From Candidatus Heimdallarchaeota archaeon (GTDB taxonomy: Archaea > Asgardarchaeota > Heimdallarchaeia > Hodarchaeales > S146-22): a DNA stretch of 6,800 nucleotides. The first letter of the stretch is position 1. Each line of letters starts with the position of its first letter. Location of the stretch: contig WAPZ01000214.1 of the NCBI GenBank assembly GCA_015520535.1, positions 1-6,800 on the forward strand, written 5' to 3'. Under the pieces are notes generated by a model. The model did no database searches and was not told where the DNA came from. It saw only the letters and a list, made by a program, of their open reading frames with translations. The position numbers and the translations under genes were made by a program. This document shows, in pieces, positions 1-6,019 of this stretch.

Positions 1-1021
1 TGCAAGTGGTGGTGCTGTAATACTTGAATCGCGTCCAGAATTGCTTGATACGCTTAGTGCGATAAATGAAGCACTTGGCTCTGATAAGATAAATGATATT
101 CAGCGGCGTTGGTTATTAGCATTGTCTAATATGCTTCAAGCAATGCTGGATTTCCAAAACCGCCTAAAAACAGGCACAGGTATTGACAAATGGGATTCCA
201 GCATAAATGAAGCACTTAATAATCTCAGAGACTTAGGCAAGCAGTTAATTGATATTCGTCGAACTGTTGATAATGCTTTCTTTGTCCGGCAGCCTGATTT
301 GAATATTATCCCTGAAGTTGATAAGAATTTGCCCATACTTGAACGCGTCCAAACCATAATTAAATCAATCAATCAGGCTATTGAACAATCTCGTGGACTT
401 GTTCCAGAAGAAATGTTAGTAAGATTACAAAACATTTTAACACAACTCGAAACAGCAACGCGCAAGGCTGTTGAAGGCGAAGGTGGAATAATTACAGAAG
501 AAGAATTGAAAGCCATATTATCACGGATTCAACAGATTTCAAGTGAATTACAAAATCAAGGCGTAATAATTGAATACAACCTTGACAAATGGAAAAATCT
601 TGTTAATGTTGTCGAAAACATTTTCAGCCCAATTCGTGATTTATTCGGTGACTTGATTCGTGGCACAAAGAAGTTTGGTGTTGCTGTATCTGATATGTTA
701 CGTTCAATTGTGCAGAATATCGCTGCAACGATTGCAAAAATTATCTCGTTATACTTAAGCGTGAAACTAATATCGGCATTATTTGGTGGACCATTTTCAG
801 GATTTACATTTGGCAATGCTGCAAGTGTTGTGCTTGGGTTTAATAACCTTGGCAATTTTGGTTCGCTTGCCGCAACACCATCAGTCAATGCACTACCGGC
901 GGTTAATTTGCCAACTCCAGTGGTTAACGTAACTCCTAATTTTAATGTTAATATTCCGGTAATGATTGATGGCGATGAAGTAGCAAGGGCAGTTAGTAAC
1001 TTTAACGAAAGGGAGTTATAA
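1..1021 (+). CDS. Tail tape measure protein, C-terminal part (5' end outside window)
   Basis: The frame is open from the first bases of the window, with no stop before the TTG at 41, so this is the C-terminal 339 codons of a longer protein; the TTG is not its true start. Counting from that TTG, residues 1-210 are mostly helical with long amphipathic stretches. Residues 222-248 form a strongly hydrophobic segment, followed by a Gly/Phe-rich hydrophobic stretch (250-272). The end is Pro/Val/Asn-rich, with a terminal NVNIPVMIDGDEVARA-type motif. Helical length, a membrane-like segment and a final 'V-x-I-D-G-x-E-x-A-R-A' ending are typical of siphovirus-type tape measure proteins, which set tail length and are thought to be ejected with the DNA. 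Position directly upstream of small tail proteins and a hub-like protein supports this. It ends in a one-base TAATG overlap with the next gene. The family call rests on pattern and synteny, not on a search. Confidence 0.78.
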   Translation, partial: ASGGAVILESRPELLDTLSAINEALGSDKINDIQRRWLLALSNMLQAMLDFQNRLKTGTGIDKWDSSINEALNNLRDLGKQLIDIRRTVDNAFFVRQPDLNIIPEVDKNLPILERVQTIIKSINQAIEQSRGLVPEEMLVRLQNILTQLETATRKAVEGEGGIITEEELKAILSRIQQISSELQNQGVIIEYNLDKWKNLVNVVENIFSPIRDLFGDLIRGTKKFGVAVSDMLRSIVQNIAATIAKIISLYLSVKLISALFGGPFSGFTFGNAASVVLGFNNLGNFGSLAATPSVNALPAVNLPTPVVNVTPNFNVNIPVMIDGDEVARAVSNFNEREL

Positions 1022-1404
1022 TGTATGTTGTAAGAATTGATGTAAATTCAGCGAGTTATTTCCTTGAACAGCATGAAGTTGAATCTATTGCTGTTCGCTA
1101 CTATTTTTACAAGTATCAAGAAGGCACAAATACTTTTGTGATTCAAACTCCAAAGATTGTTCGTGAATTTACACTACAATTAAAGGACGCTTTTAGTAGC
1201 AATACATTTATCGACTTGCTAAAAGACTTAATTGGTAATCAAGCAATGCTATATCCAGATTATGCTAACCGCCCGAGTATGACTTTTGATGTGATTTTAC
1301 GAAATGACAATGCGGTAACAATTAGTGGACGATTAGAACAATTGGAAAATTCAAATATTGTCAATCTTGGCATTACAAGGCTTGATTTTGTGGAGGTTGT
1401 TTAA
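1021..1404 (+). CDS. Small tail protein, unrecognised (distal tail/minor tail candidate)
   Basis: This 127-residue protein starts at the ATG of a TAATG junction. A purine-rich site (AAAGGGAG, 1008-1015) lies 5 bases upstream. There is no signal peptide or membrane segment. The sequence alternates hydrophobic and polar residues, as beta-rich virion proteins do, with one likely helix around residues 60-72 (NTFIDLLKDLIG) and a closing strand LDFVEVV. I do not recognise the family. Its place right after the tape measure gene, and coupling to it, suggest a virion role at the tail tip, such as a distal-tail or minor-tail (lambda gpM-like) component. Its layout (strand, helix near 'FI-x2-L', Gly turn, later 'LE', final 'DF' strand) parallels the next gene, so the two may share a fold. 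A tail role is likely; the precise role is inference. Confidence 0.6.
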   Translation: MYVVRIDVNSASYFLEQHEVESIAVRYYFYKYQEGTNTFVIQTPKIVREFTLQLKDAFSSNTFIDLLKDLIGNQAMLYPDYANRPSMTFDVILRNDNAVTISGRLEQLENSNIVNLGITRLDFVEVV

Positions 1405-1889
1405 TGCCTTACTTGCTCGGTTCAATATATCACATAAACACATTTCAGTTACTTGAACCAAATGACGCCTATGCTACTGTTCAAATTGACAGTGTATGGC
1501 AGCCGGATTATCCCGTAAACATCACTGAAAAATTTGTTAGAACATTCTTTGGATACGACGATGAAAACAAATACGAAAAGGTTTATTCACGGTACAAGCA
1601 GAAAGTTATCACATACAATTTCCCATACATTAAATTTGGCGAAATAGAAGATTTTATTGCAACTGTTTCTATGTATAATGGTAGTTTCAATATTAAATTA
1701 TTTGATGATGGCGCAACTGGAGAATTTGGTTATATGTTTGCCGTATTTAGCAAGCTTGAAGCAAATTCGATGGACGCTGGATATTATAATGTGTCTGTTG
1801 ATTTTATATCTTATGCAGAAATACAAAAAGTTGAACAAGCACCGCCTGGATGGGGTGGAACATGGTCAACACAATGGGGAGATTTCTAA
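1404..1889 (+). CDS. Tail protein, distal tail (Dit)/minor-tail-like candidate
   Basis: This 161-residue protein starts at a TAATG overlap and has a good SD (GGAGG, 1392-1396) 7 bases before the ATG. It is aromatic- and beta-rich with no membrane segment. Residues 61-135 run strand (YKQKVITYNF), helix (GEIEDFIATVSMYNG), then strands SFNIKLFDDG, YMFAVFSKLEA and YYNVSVDFISYAE. That pattern, a helix flanked by strands with a 'G-x-F-x-(I/F)-x-x-x-D' hairpin, recalls the beta-sandwich core of distal tail and minor tail proteins that bridge the tail tube and hub. The last 15 residues are odd: Pro/Gly/Trp-rich (PPGWGGTWSTQWGDF), probably an extended arm contacting a neighbour. Its position between tape measure and hub fits Dit. 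No conserved catalytic motif is visible. The fold is inferred from pattern only. Confidence 0.6.
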   Translation: MPYLLGSIYHINTFQLLEPNDAYATVQIDSVWQPDYPVNITEKFVRTFFGYDDENKYEKVYSRYKQKVITYNFPYIKFGEIEDFIATVSMYNGSFNIKLFDDGATGEFGYMFAVFSKLEANSMDAGYYNVSVDFISYAEIQKVEQAPPGWGGTWSTQWGDF

Positions 1890-2801
1890 ATGGCTTACAC
1901 ATTCACACCTAACATAAACCTCGCAAAACCTGACGCTGGACAAACAGCTTATGCTGGAAGCGTAAATGATAACTTTGATAAAATTGACCAACTATTTGCA
2001 GCATCTGGTGCAAATACACACCGCCATACAGGTGTTGCAGGAGATGGTGGAACTATTGATTTGCAATATACTGGTGGAACAATAAAGCCTAACCAACTCC
2101 CAGCTTATGGAACTATTGGAACAGTATGGATGGAATATCTCCGTGCACTTGCAAGTGGAACTATTGACGTTAAAGGGGTTGCCCTTGTTGGTGATGGTGT
2201 AACTGTATTTAAGGGGAACAACCTCTATATTCAATCAATTTATGCCTATCCTGGCTCAAGTGAAGTGTATGCTGTTGATAATATTTCCGATGCATTGCCA
2301 GGTGGTGCTGGAAATGATAGAACGATAACAATGGGCACCGGTAACTTTAATGTTATCCGTCGTCCAGATAATGGTTGGAGTGAACTGCTTCTTTATTCCA
2401 GTGGCTATCAAATGCAATATGGTGATGCACTAACTTCACCAACGCTTGATACTACTATTAAGATTGCACAAACATCTGAAGTTTTACTTTATAAAGGTTT
2501 TGTCCAATATACGAGTTTACGTCCATTATTCTATCTGCATGGGAGTGCTTATGCTGGAAATGGTGATGATGGTGCTGGGACATTTGCTTTATATGTGAAT
2601 GGCACTAAAGCAATATCATTTGTTGAGTTGCTTTTTGGTGATCCTTCTACTGATAATGCCACATTTTCAATAAGCAATAATGTAACATCAGGTGCAAGTG
2701 AAGGCGAATTAATTGAAGTCAAGATTACTGCAGTGCATGAATCACACGTTGCGTATGGCGGTAGTCTATATGTCGTTGGCTTAACTTTGGTGAATAAATA
2801 A
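1890..2801 (+). CDS. Tail fibre-like/receptor-binding virion protein
   Basis: This 303-residue protein has its ATG directly abutting the previous stop, with an SD (GGGGAG, 1876-1881) 8 bases upstream. The N-terminus (residues 6-33, TPNINLAKPDAGQ... then SVNDNFDKID) matches a motif common at the start of phage tail-fibre and appendage proteins: T-x-N-x-x-L-x-K-P-x-x-G, then N-x-N-F-x-x-I-D. The usual Trp of that motif is replaced by Tyr/Ala. Next come an HRH pair (44-46) and a G-D-G-G turn (51-54), then four GTI-type strands (54-92). The remainder (101-303) is beta-rich without helices. The C-terminal about 80 residues, starting near LYVNG (234-238), resemble the end of the protein encoded at 4934-5422. 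HxH motifs can bind metal in trimeric fibres; whether this single one does is unknown. The probable role is a trimeric tail-tip spike or fibre; the receptor cannot be predicted. Confidence 0.75.
   Translation: MAYTFTPNINLAKPDAGQTAYAGSVNDNFDKIDQLFAASGANTHRHTGVAGDGGTIDLQYTGGTIKPNQLPAYGTIGTVWMEYLRALASGTIDVKGVALVGDGVTVFKGNNLYIQSIYAYPGSSEVYAVDNISDALPGGAGNDRTITMGTGNFNVIRRPDNGWSELLLYSSGYQMQYGDALTSPTLDTTIKIAQTSEVLLYKGFVQYTSLRPLFYLHGSAYAGNGDDGAGTFALYVNGTKAISFVELLFGDPSTDNATFSISNNVTSGASEGELIEVKITAVHESHVAYGGSLYVVGLTLVNK
2049..2167 (+). repeat. Three copies of GGAACTATTG in the fibre-like gene
   Basis: The 10-base word GGAACTATTG occurs at 2049, 2109 and 2157, always in the same reading frame and coding Gly-Thr-Ile. 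With a diverged fourth GTI (residues 63-65) they make a run of short strands G-T-I-D/G/K at residues 54-92. The spacing is 60 and 48 bases, so this is a protein-level beta repeat rather than a regular tandem DNA repeat. Confidence 0.6.
2789..2793 (+). promoter_or_regulatory. Weak ribosome binding site of the hub-like gene
   Basis: Only GGTGA is found at a suitable distance (7 bases) before the ATG at 2801, in contrast to GGAGG or GGGGAG ahead of the two preceding starts. With the one-base TAATG overlap, this suggests the hub-like gene is translated mainly by ribosomes finishing the fibre-like gene. Confidence 0.45.
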
Positions 2802-4930
2802 TGCCAATCCGCAAAACAGAACGAAAAGAAATACGCATTGATAATTTTTCTGAATTGCCCTTCCCATTTAACAAGCCAGAAGAGCTCTGGAATAGGTCAA
2901 AGATTGTAAGCTTTAAGAATGATTCAAAAAATTACCGTAACAATTATACTGTTGGCGAAATAAAATTTTCAGTTATTGACGAAAATGGCGAACTTGAACA
3001 AGCAATTCGTGATTATCGCTTTATTGGACGTGGCATTACCGTTCGTGAAATAAATGAGTTGAATGATAAAGTTGATGTATTTACCGGCTATGTTAATGGA
3101 ATTGAATATGACAGAGCCAAAGGAATGTTACGGCTATCTGCACGCTATTATATTAGCAAAATAAAATCATCTTATTTCATTTTTGATTATCAGAATCTAA
3201 AACTTGAATATGCTGGCAGAACCTATGGAACTGTCGTTGATGTAACAGAAGAAGGGATAATCGTCAATTTCCCTGATGTTGAAGCTATAAGGCGTGAATA
3301 TTTCCGTGGACGGATTCGTTCACCGCTCCGTATATATTATGATGTCCCGTTTGTAACATATCCTGTTTATTCAAACATAAGAAGCGCACATATTGCAAAG
3401 TTCTTTCCTACTCCCCGCGACCGTGGGAGCCGTCGAAGAGTATTACGACTCGAGCGCAACAATGAAATACTTGAAGATTTTGTGTCTGAACAGAATTATA
3501 TGAAGTTTACGAACCCGCGCTACAACTATAATCCACCCGGTGACTTTGGCCTTGAGGAAATTCCTGAATATCAAGTTGAAGGTGGAACACTTATCTCGCA
3601 AGTAGTGCCAGGCTTTGATTATTTGGCTGCTACTTTTTATGGAGATGATGAATTTATACGAGATGTTAAAGGCGGATATAATGTATGGGTTCGCAAACCA
3701 CTTGTTTATGTTGGAAATCCTATTGATATATTCAAATCAATTCTTACGGATTCCTATACATCAATGTATTATTACAGTGGAACAATACCAGTTGATGATA
3801 ATAGCTTTGCAACTGCATCGCGGCATTATAACACATTCTTTGCCTTTTATGATGTGCCGGATAATAATATAGGTGGCCCTGCTCAATTATTGAAGTCTTT
3901 ATCCGATGAATTCATGTTTGATTTTCACCAAAGTAAAAGTGGGAAAATCAATATAACACCAATATATCCGAGCATTGACAAAAAGATTGTTGCTACACTT
4001 TATGGGACTGATGTTTATGATTATAGAGAAGAAATTGATGTTTCTGACACATTTGCAGAGGGCGTTGCAGAATACAAAATTATAACTTACACAGAGGCAA
4101 CGCTGTCTTCTAAAGTCAAGGCTGTTAACCGTGGAATTAACAATTATTTTGGTTCAACGCTTGTCCCGAAGAAATATTCATTTAATACAGTTTGGGATGA
4201 TGATATTGCTAAGGTTTTGCTTACGCGTCGTATGTATTTTGGTCGTCGAGGCATACGGCGTATATCATTCAAATATGGGACAAGCATGTTTGGCCTTGCA
4301 AATATCGACGCTGGAACGTATATCAGATATATCGATGGTGCGTTTAATACTGTTCTATATGTTGATTCGTTTCACTATGATCCTGTAACAGAACAATTTT
4401 CATTTTCTTGCTGGGACTATAACTATTCTCTTGGTAGCGCAAATGCAATGAGATTCTTTGGTGATGGTGTAACGTATCCTACTACAATGTCTTCTACTAC
4501 TACGGCTGGCTTTACAAAGCTTGACGAATCAATGACTGGAAGTGGAGCTGCAAGTTTTGTTCTTTTTGCTTCAACAGTTGGATCACGAACAGCTACAATA
4601 AATCTGAACTTTGATTATGACCATACAGCCGTTGATGGATTACTTGCAACGACTGGACATTACTTTAGGCTCTTATTCCCAATTGGTGCTACAACATGGG
4701 TTGCACGCTATACAAAAATTGACGGTGATATTTATGGCGTTGACCTCATTACAGGTCAACCCACAGGACATCCGCCGACTGGAACATACTATTGCTACGG
4801 CACAATAACGAGTGATTACAAGTTTTACTCGCAGCCAATAAATGAAAAAAGAGATGATTTTGGTAACATTTTTGGTGGAACTGCTATAAATTTAGATAGT
4901 CAATATGGAACAAACACAATATGGTGGTAA
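2801..4930 (+). CDS. Tail hub/tip (baseplate hub-like) protein
   Basis: This 709-residue protein begins at a TAATG overlap with only a weak SD (GGTGA, 2789-2793), so it probably depends on coupling to the fibre-like gene. Residues 50-121 contain strands ending in VFTGYVNGIEYD, then MLRLSARYYISKI. The arrangement 'F-x-G-x-V-x-x-I-x-x-D' followed by a strand and 'D/A-x-x-x-x-L/I' is usual in the first beta domain of hub proteins. Residues 305-319 (GNPIDIFKSILTDSY) fit the recurrent 'NP-x-D-I-x-x-x-I-L' helix, and 364-390 (LKSLSDEF... GKINITPIYP) fit the next helix-hairpin of that architecture. Residues 520-541 (DSFHYDPVTEQFSFSCWDY) close the core. Residues about 550-709 look like an added beta domain rich in Gly, Thr and Tyr. 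An Arg-rich loop lies at 206-219. Position after Dit candidates supports the hub role. No peptidase or lysozyme motif was seen. Family assignment is by pattern. Confidence 0.62.
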   Translation: MPIRKTERKEIRIDNFSELPFPFNKPEELWNRSKIVSFKNDSKNYRNNYTVGEIKFSVIDENGELEQAIRDYRFIGRGITVREINELNDKVDVFTGYVNGIEYDRAKGMLRLSARYYISKIKSSYFIFDYQNLKLEYAGRTYGTVVDVTEEGIIVNFPDVEAIRREYFRGRIRSPLRIYYDVPFVTYPVYSNIRSAHIAKFFPTPRDRGSRRRVLRLERNNEILEDFVSEQNYMKFTNPRYNYNPPGDFGLEEIPEYQVEGGTLISQVVPGFDYLAATFYGDDEFIRDVKGGYNVWVRKPLVYVGNPIDIFKSILTDSYTSMYYYSGTIPVDDNSFATASRHYNTFFAFYDVPDNNIGGPAQLLKSLSDEFMFDFHQSKSGKINITPIYPSIDKKIVATLYGTDVYDYREEIDVSDTFAEGVAEYKIITYTEATLSSKVKAVNRGINNYFGSTLVPKKYSFNTVWDDDIAKVLLTRRMYFGRRGIRRISFKYGTSMFGLANIDAGTYIRYIDGAFNTVLYVDSFHYDPVTEQFSFSCWDYNYSLGSANAMRFFGDGVTYPTTMSSTTTAGFTKLDESMTGSGAASFVLFASTVGSRTATINLNFDYDHTAVDGLLATTGHYFRLLFPIGATTWVARYTKIDGDIYGVDLITGQPTGHPPTGTYYCYGTITSDYKFYSQPINEKRDDFGNIFGGTAINLDSQYGTNTIWW

Positions 4931-4933
4931 GAT

Positions 4934-5422
4934 ATGGCTGATGATTTAACGATTAAATTTGATGATTTTAATATTACTGGCATGAAGCCTGTAACAGGTG
5001 AAGAGCCAAATATACTTTGGGCAAGACGGCTTGCAGAGAATACAGGTGCATTGCTTTTCGCAAGCGACTTTGGCAGAGTCAGTAATTCAACAGACGCTGA
5101 TACATATTATTTCACTCAAGATACTGATAACTTTTTCTATGGGAAAGCAATACCATCAATAGCAAGTTATGTTGTGCCTGTGCGCATCACAAAAACTACA
5201 AGTAGCAATGCTCGCGTGACATTATACATTGATGGCGTTTCTTATGGATATGTTGACATATCTTCTTCATCTGCCGGTGCTGATGGCACAATAAGCTATG
5301 TTTACAATACTACGATCAATAAGGTGCTTCAGATGAATTTAAAGGTTACAGATCCTGGTGGTGGGAATATGTTTTACTCTCATATATCGGCAATTGTTTT
5401 ACCTGATTACGATAATCTCTAA
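4934..5422 (+). CDS. Small beta-sandwich virion protein, last gene of the tail operon
   Basis: This 162-residue protein starts 3 bases after the hub-like stop, with a weak GGTGG (4923-4927) as possible SD. There is no signal peptide or membrane segment. The N-terminal 45 residues (KFDDFNITG... WARRLAENTGALLFA) are unlike the rest and could be an attachment segment. Residues 78-157 alternate strands: YVVPVRI, ARVTLYIDGVSYGYVDIS, DGTISYVYN, VLQMNLKVTD and HISAIVLP. This resembles a jelly-roll or carbohydrate-binding-like sandwich, and parallels the C-terminal domain of the fibre-like protein (LYIDG at 97-101 against LYVNG at 234-238 there). It is probably a fibre-tip, decoration or adhesin component. 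I do not recognise a named family. Its TAA overlaps the stop of the convergent gene by 4 bases. Confidence 0.6.
   Translation: MADDLTIKFDDFNITGMKPVTGEEPNILWARRLAENTGALLFASDFGRVSNSTDADTYYFTQDTDNFFYGKAIPSIASYVVPVRITKTTSSNARVTLYIDGVSYGYVDISSSSAGADGTISYVYNTTINKVLQMNLKVTDPGGGNMFYSHISAIVLPDYDNL
5419..5422. other. Convergent overlap of the two operon ends
   Basis: The plus-strand TAA (5420-5422) and the minus-strand TAG (complement of CTA, 5419-5421) share bases, so the last tail gene and the last gene of the minus-strand cassette overlap by 4 bases tail to tail. There is no intergenic spacer. The only inverted repeat nearby is a 5-base AT-rich one (GATTA-CGA-TAATC, 5405-5417) without a U-tract, too weak to call a terminator. 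Each transcript would have to end inside the opposing gene, or run on as antisense. Confidence 0.85.
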
Positions 5423-5619
5423 AATTCACCTGCTTTATTCTTTCGTTGTACTTCAGATATTGCATCATTTATTTCTTCGAGTTCACGCTTAATATCACCC
5501 ATGCGGGCGAGATCACCGTCCGCACGGGCTTCATCGAATTCCTGAACCTTTTTAGCTCGCAAAATAAAAAGTTGTGCAAGCAGTTTATGCCGTTCTGCAA
5601 CTTCATTAACGTTTTGCAT
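5419..5619 (-). CDS. Short helical (coiled-coil-like) phage protein, unrecognised
   Basis: I place the start at the ATG at 5619, giving 66 residues. It has a near-perfect SD (GAGGAG, 5627-5632) 7 bases upstream and overlaps the preceding gene by only 14 bases. An in-frame ATG at 5676 would add 19 residues but overlap the MazG-like gene by 71 bases. The protein is charged and almost wholly helical: helix 1 about residues 3-34 (NEVAERHKLLAQ... KKVQEFDEARA), a GDLARMGD turn, then helix 2 about 43-60 (IKRELEEINDAISEVQRK). This looks like a two-helix hairpin that could dimerise. There is no membrane segment or DNA-binding motif I can identify. It is the last gene of the minus-strand operon and follows a nucleotide pyrophosphohydrolase. 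Function is unknown. Confidence 0.7.
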   Translation of the reverse strand: MQNVNEVAERHKLLAQLFILRAKKVQEFDEARADGDLARMGDIKRELEEINDAISEVQRKNKAGEF

Positions 5620-6019
5620 ACCATTTCTCCTCAAGATATTGCTTAATCTGTTCTGTTGGAGGATTGAAACTTTCATGCTTTAATACTTTCCCCTTATGGT
5701 CACGATTGCGCACGCGCTTTGTCATATTGCTTTTGTGAATTATATCGAACAATTCATCCGCATCAACGTTAAGCACATTAAGCAATCCGTATGTTACATA
5801 GAGCAAGTCAATCGCCCCATCAATTACAGCAACCATATCAGACGGGCGTCCATTAACAAAATCATAATCACCTGCAGCTTCCATTAGTTCAATATATTCC
5901 TCTGTTATTAGACTAACATATAATTTGAAATCGTCAAAGTTAACTTTTCCATTTTTTGCCGGAATCGTTTGTGCTATTTTTTCATGAAATTCCCTTACCT
6001 TCTCAAAATTACTTTTCAT
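5606..6019 (-). CDS. MazG/HisE-like nucleotide pyrophosphohydrolase
   Basis: This 137-residue protein has an ATG preceded by AAGGGAG (6027-6033) at 7 bases. It fits the all-alpha NTP pyrophosphohydrolase (MazG/PRA-PH) superfamily, in the phage-common subgroup with the ending used here. The N-terminus carries FEKVREFHEKI (5-15). The metal-binding helices hold EEYIELMEA (E40, E41, E44) and IDGAIDLLYVTYG (D67, D71). Then come IIHKSNMTK (93-101) and GKVLK with a FNPP turn (110-121), features usual in this subgroup. Such enzymes hydrolyse (d)NTPs, often non-canonical ones, to the monophosphate and pyrophosphate with Mg2+ or Mn2+; the substrate here is unknown. In phages they are proposed to clean or rebalance nucleotide pools, or to lower host alarmone levels. 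The first acidic residue of the second motif is Asp67 spaced x3 from Asp71 rather than canonical E-x2-D. It overlaps its neighbours by 11 and 14 bases. Confidence 0.85.
   Translation of the reverse strand: MKSNFEKVREFHEKIAQTIPAKNGKVNFDDFKLYVSLITEEYIELMEAAGDYDFVNGRPSDMVAVIDGAIDLLYVTYGLLNVLNVDADELFDIIHKSNMTKRVRNRDHKGKVLKHESFNPPTEQIKQYLEEKWYAKR
5627..5632 (-). promoter_or_regulatory. Shine-Dalgarno site that decides the start at 5619
   Basis: On the minus strand the sequence GAGGAG lies 7 bases before the ATG at 5619. It is an almost ideal anti-16S match and favours the 66-residue form of the last minus-strand gene over the longer form beginning at 5676. It sits inside the 3' end of the MazG-like gene, as expected for coupled translation. 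Confidence 0.75.

Noticed and set aside
556..888. 110-residue open frame on the minus strand inside the tape measure gene
   Set aside because: It is antisense to a well-supported gene, shows no domain or ordered SD context, and looks like a shadow frame; the same holds for the frame at 136-372.
1657..1917. 86-residue plus-strand frame overlapping the distal-tail candidate and the start of the fibre-like gene
   Set aside because: It is out of frame with two good genes, has a biased low-complexity composition and no adequate SD.
3411..3429. CTCCC-N9-GGGAG hairpin as a terminator
   Set aside because: Only five pairs with a long loop, no U-tract, and in the middle of the hub-like gene.
4739..4760. 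Perfect 8-base inverted repeat (GTTGACCT, 6-base loop, AGGTCAAC) as a terminator or operator
   Set aside because: It lies inside the hub-like coding region, has no U-tract, and a repeat of this size is about what chance would give in a window this long.
5405..5417. GATTA-CGA-TAATC as a bidirectional terminator at the operon convergence
   Set aside because: The stem is five mostly A-T pairs and neither strand has a following U-tract, so it is too weak.
5419..6019. Toxin-antitoxin pair formed by the MazG-like enzyme and the helical protein
   Set aside because: Gene order and size are suggestive, but neither protein carries a toxin or antitoxin motif I can recognise.
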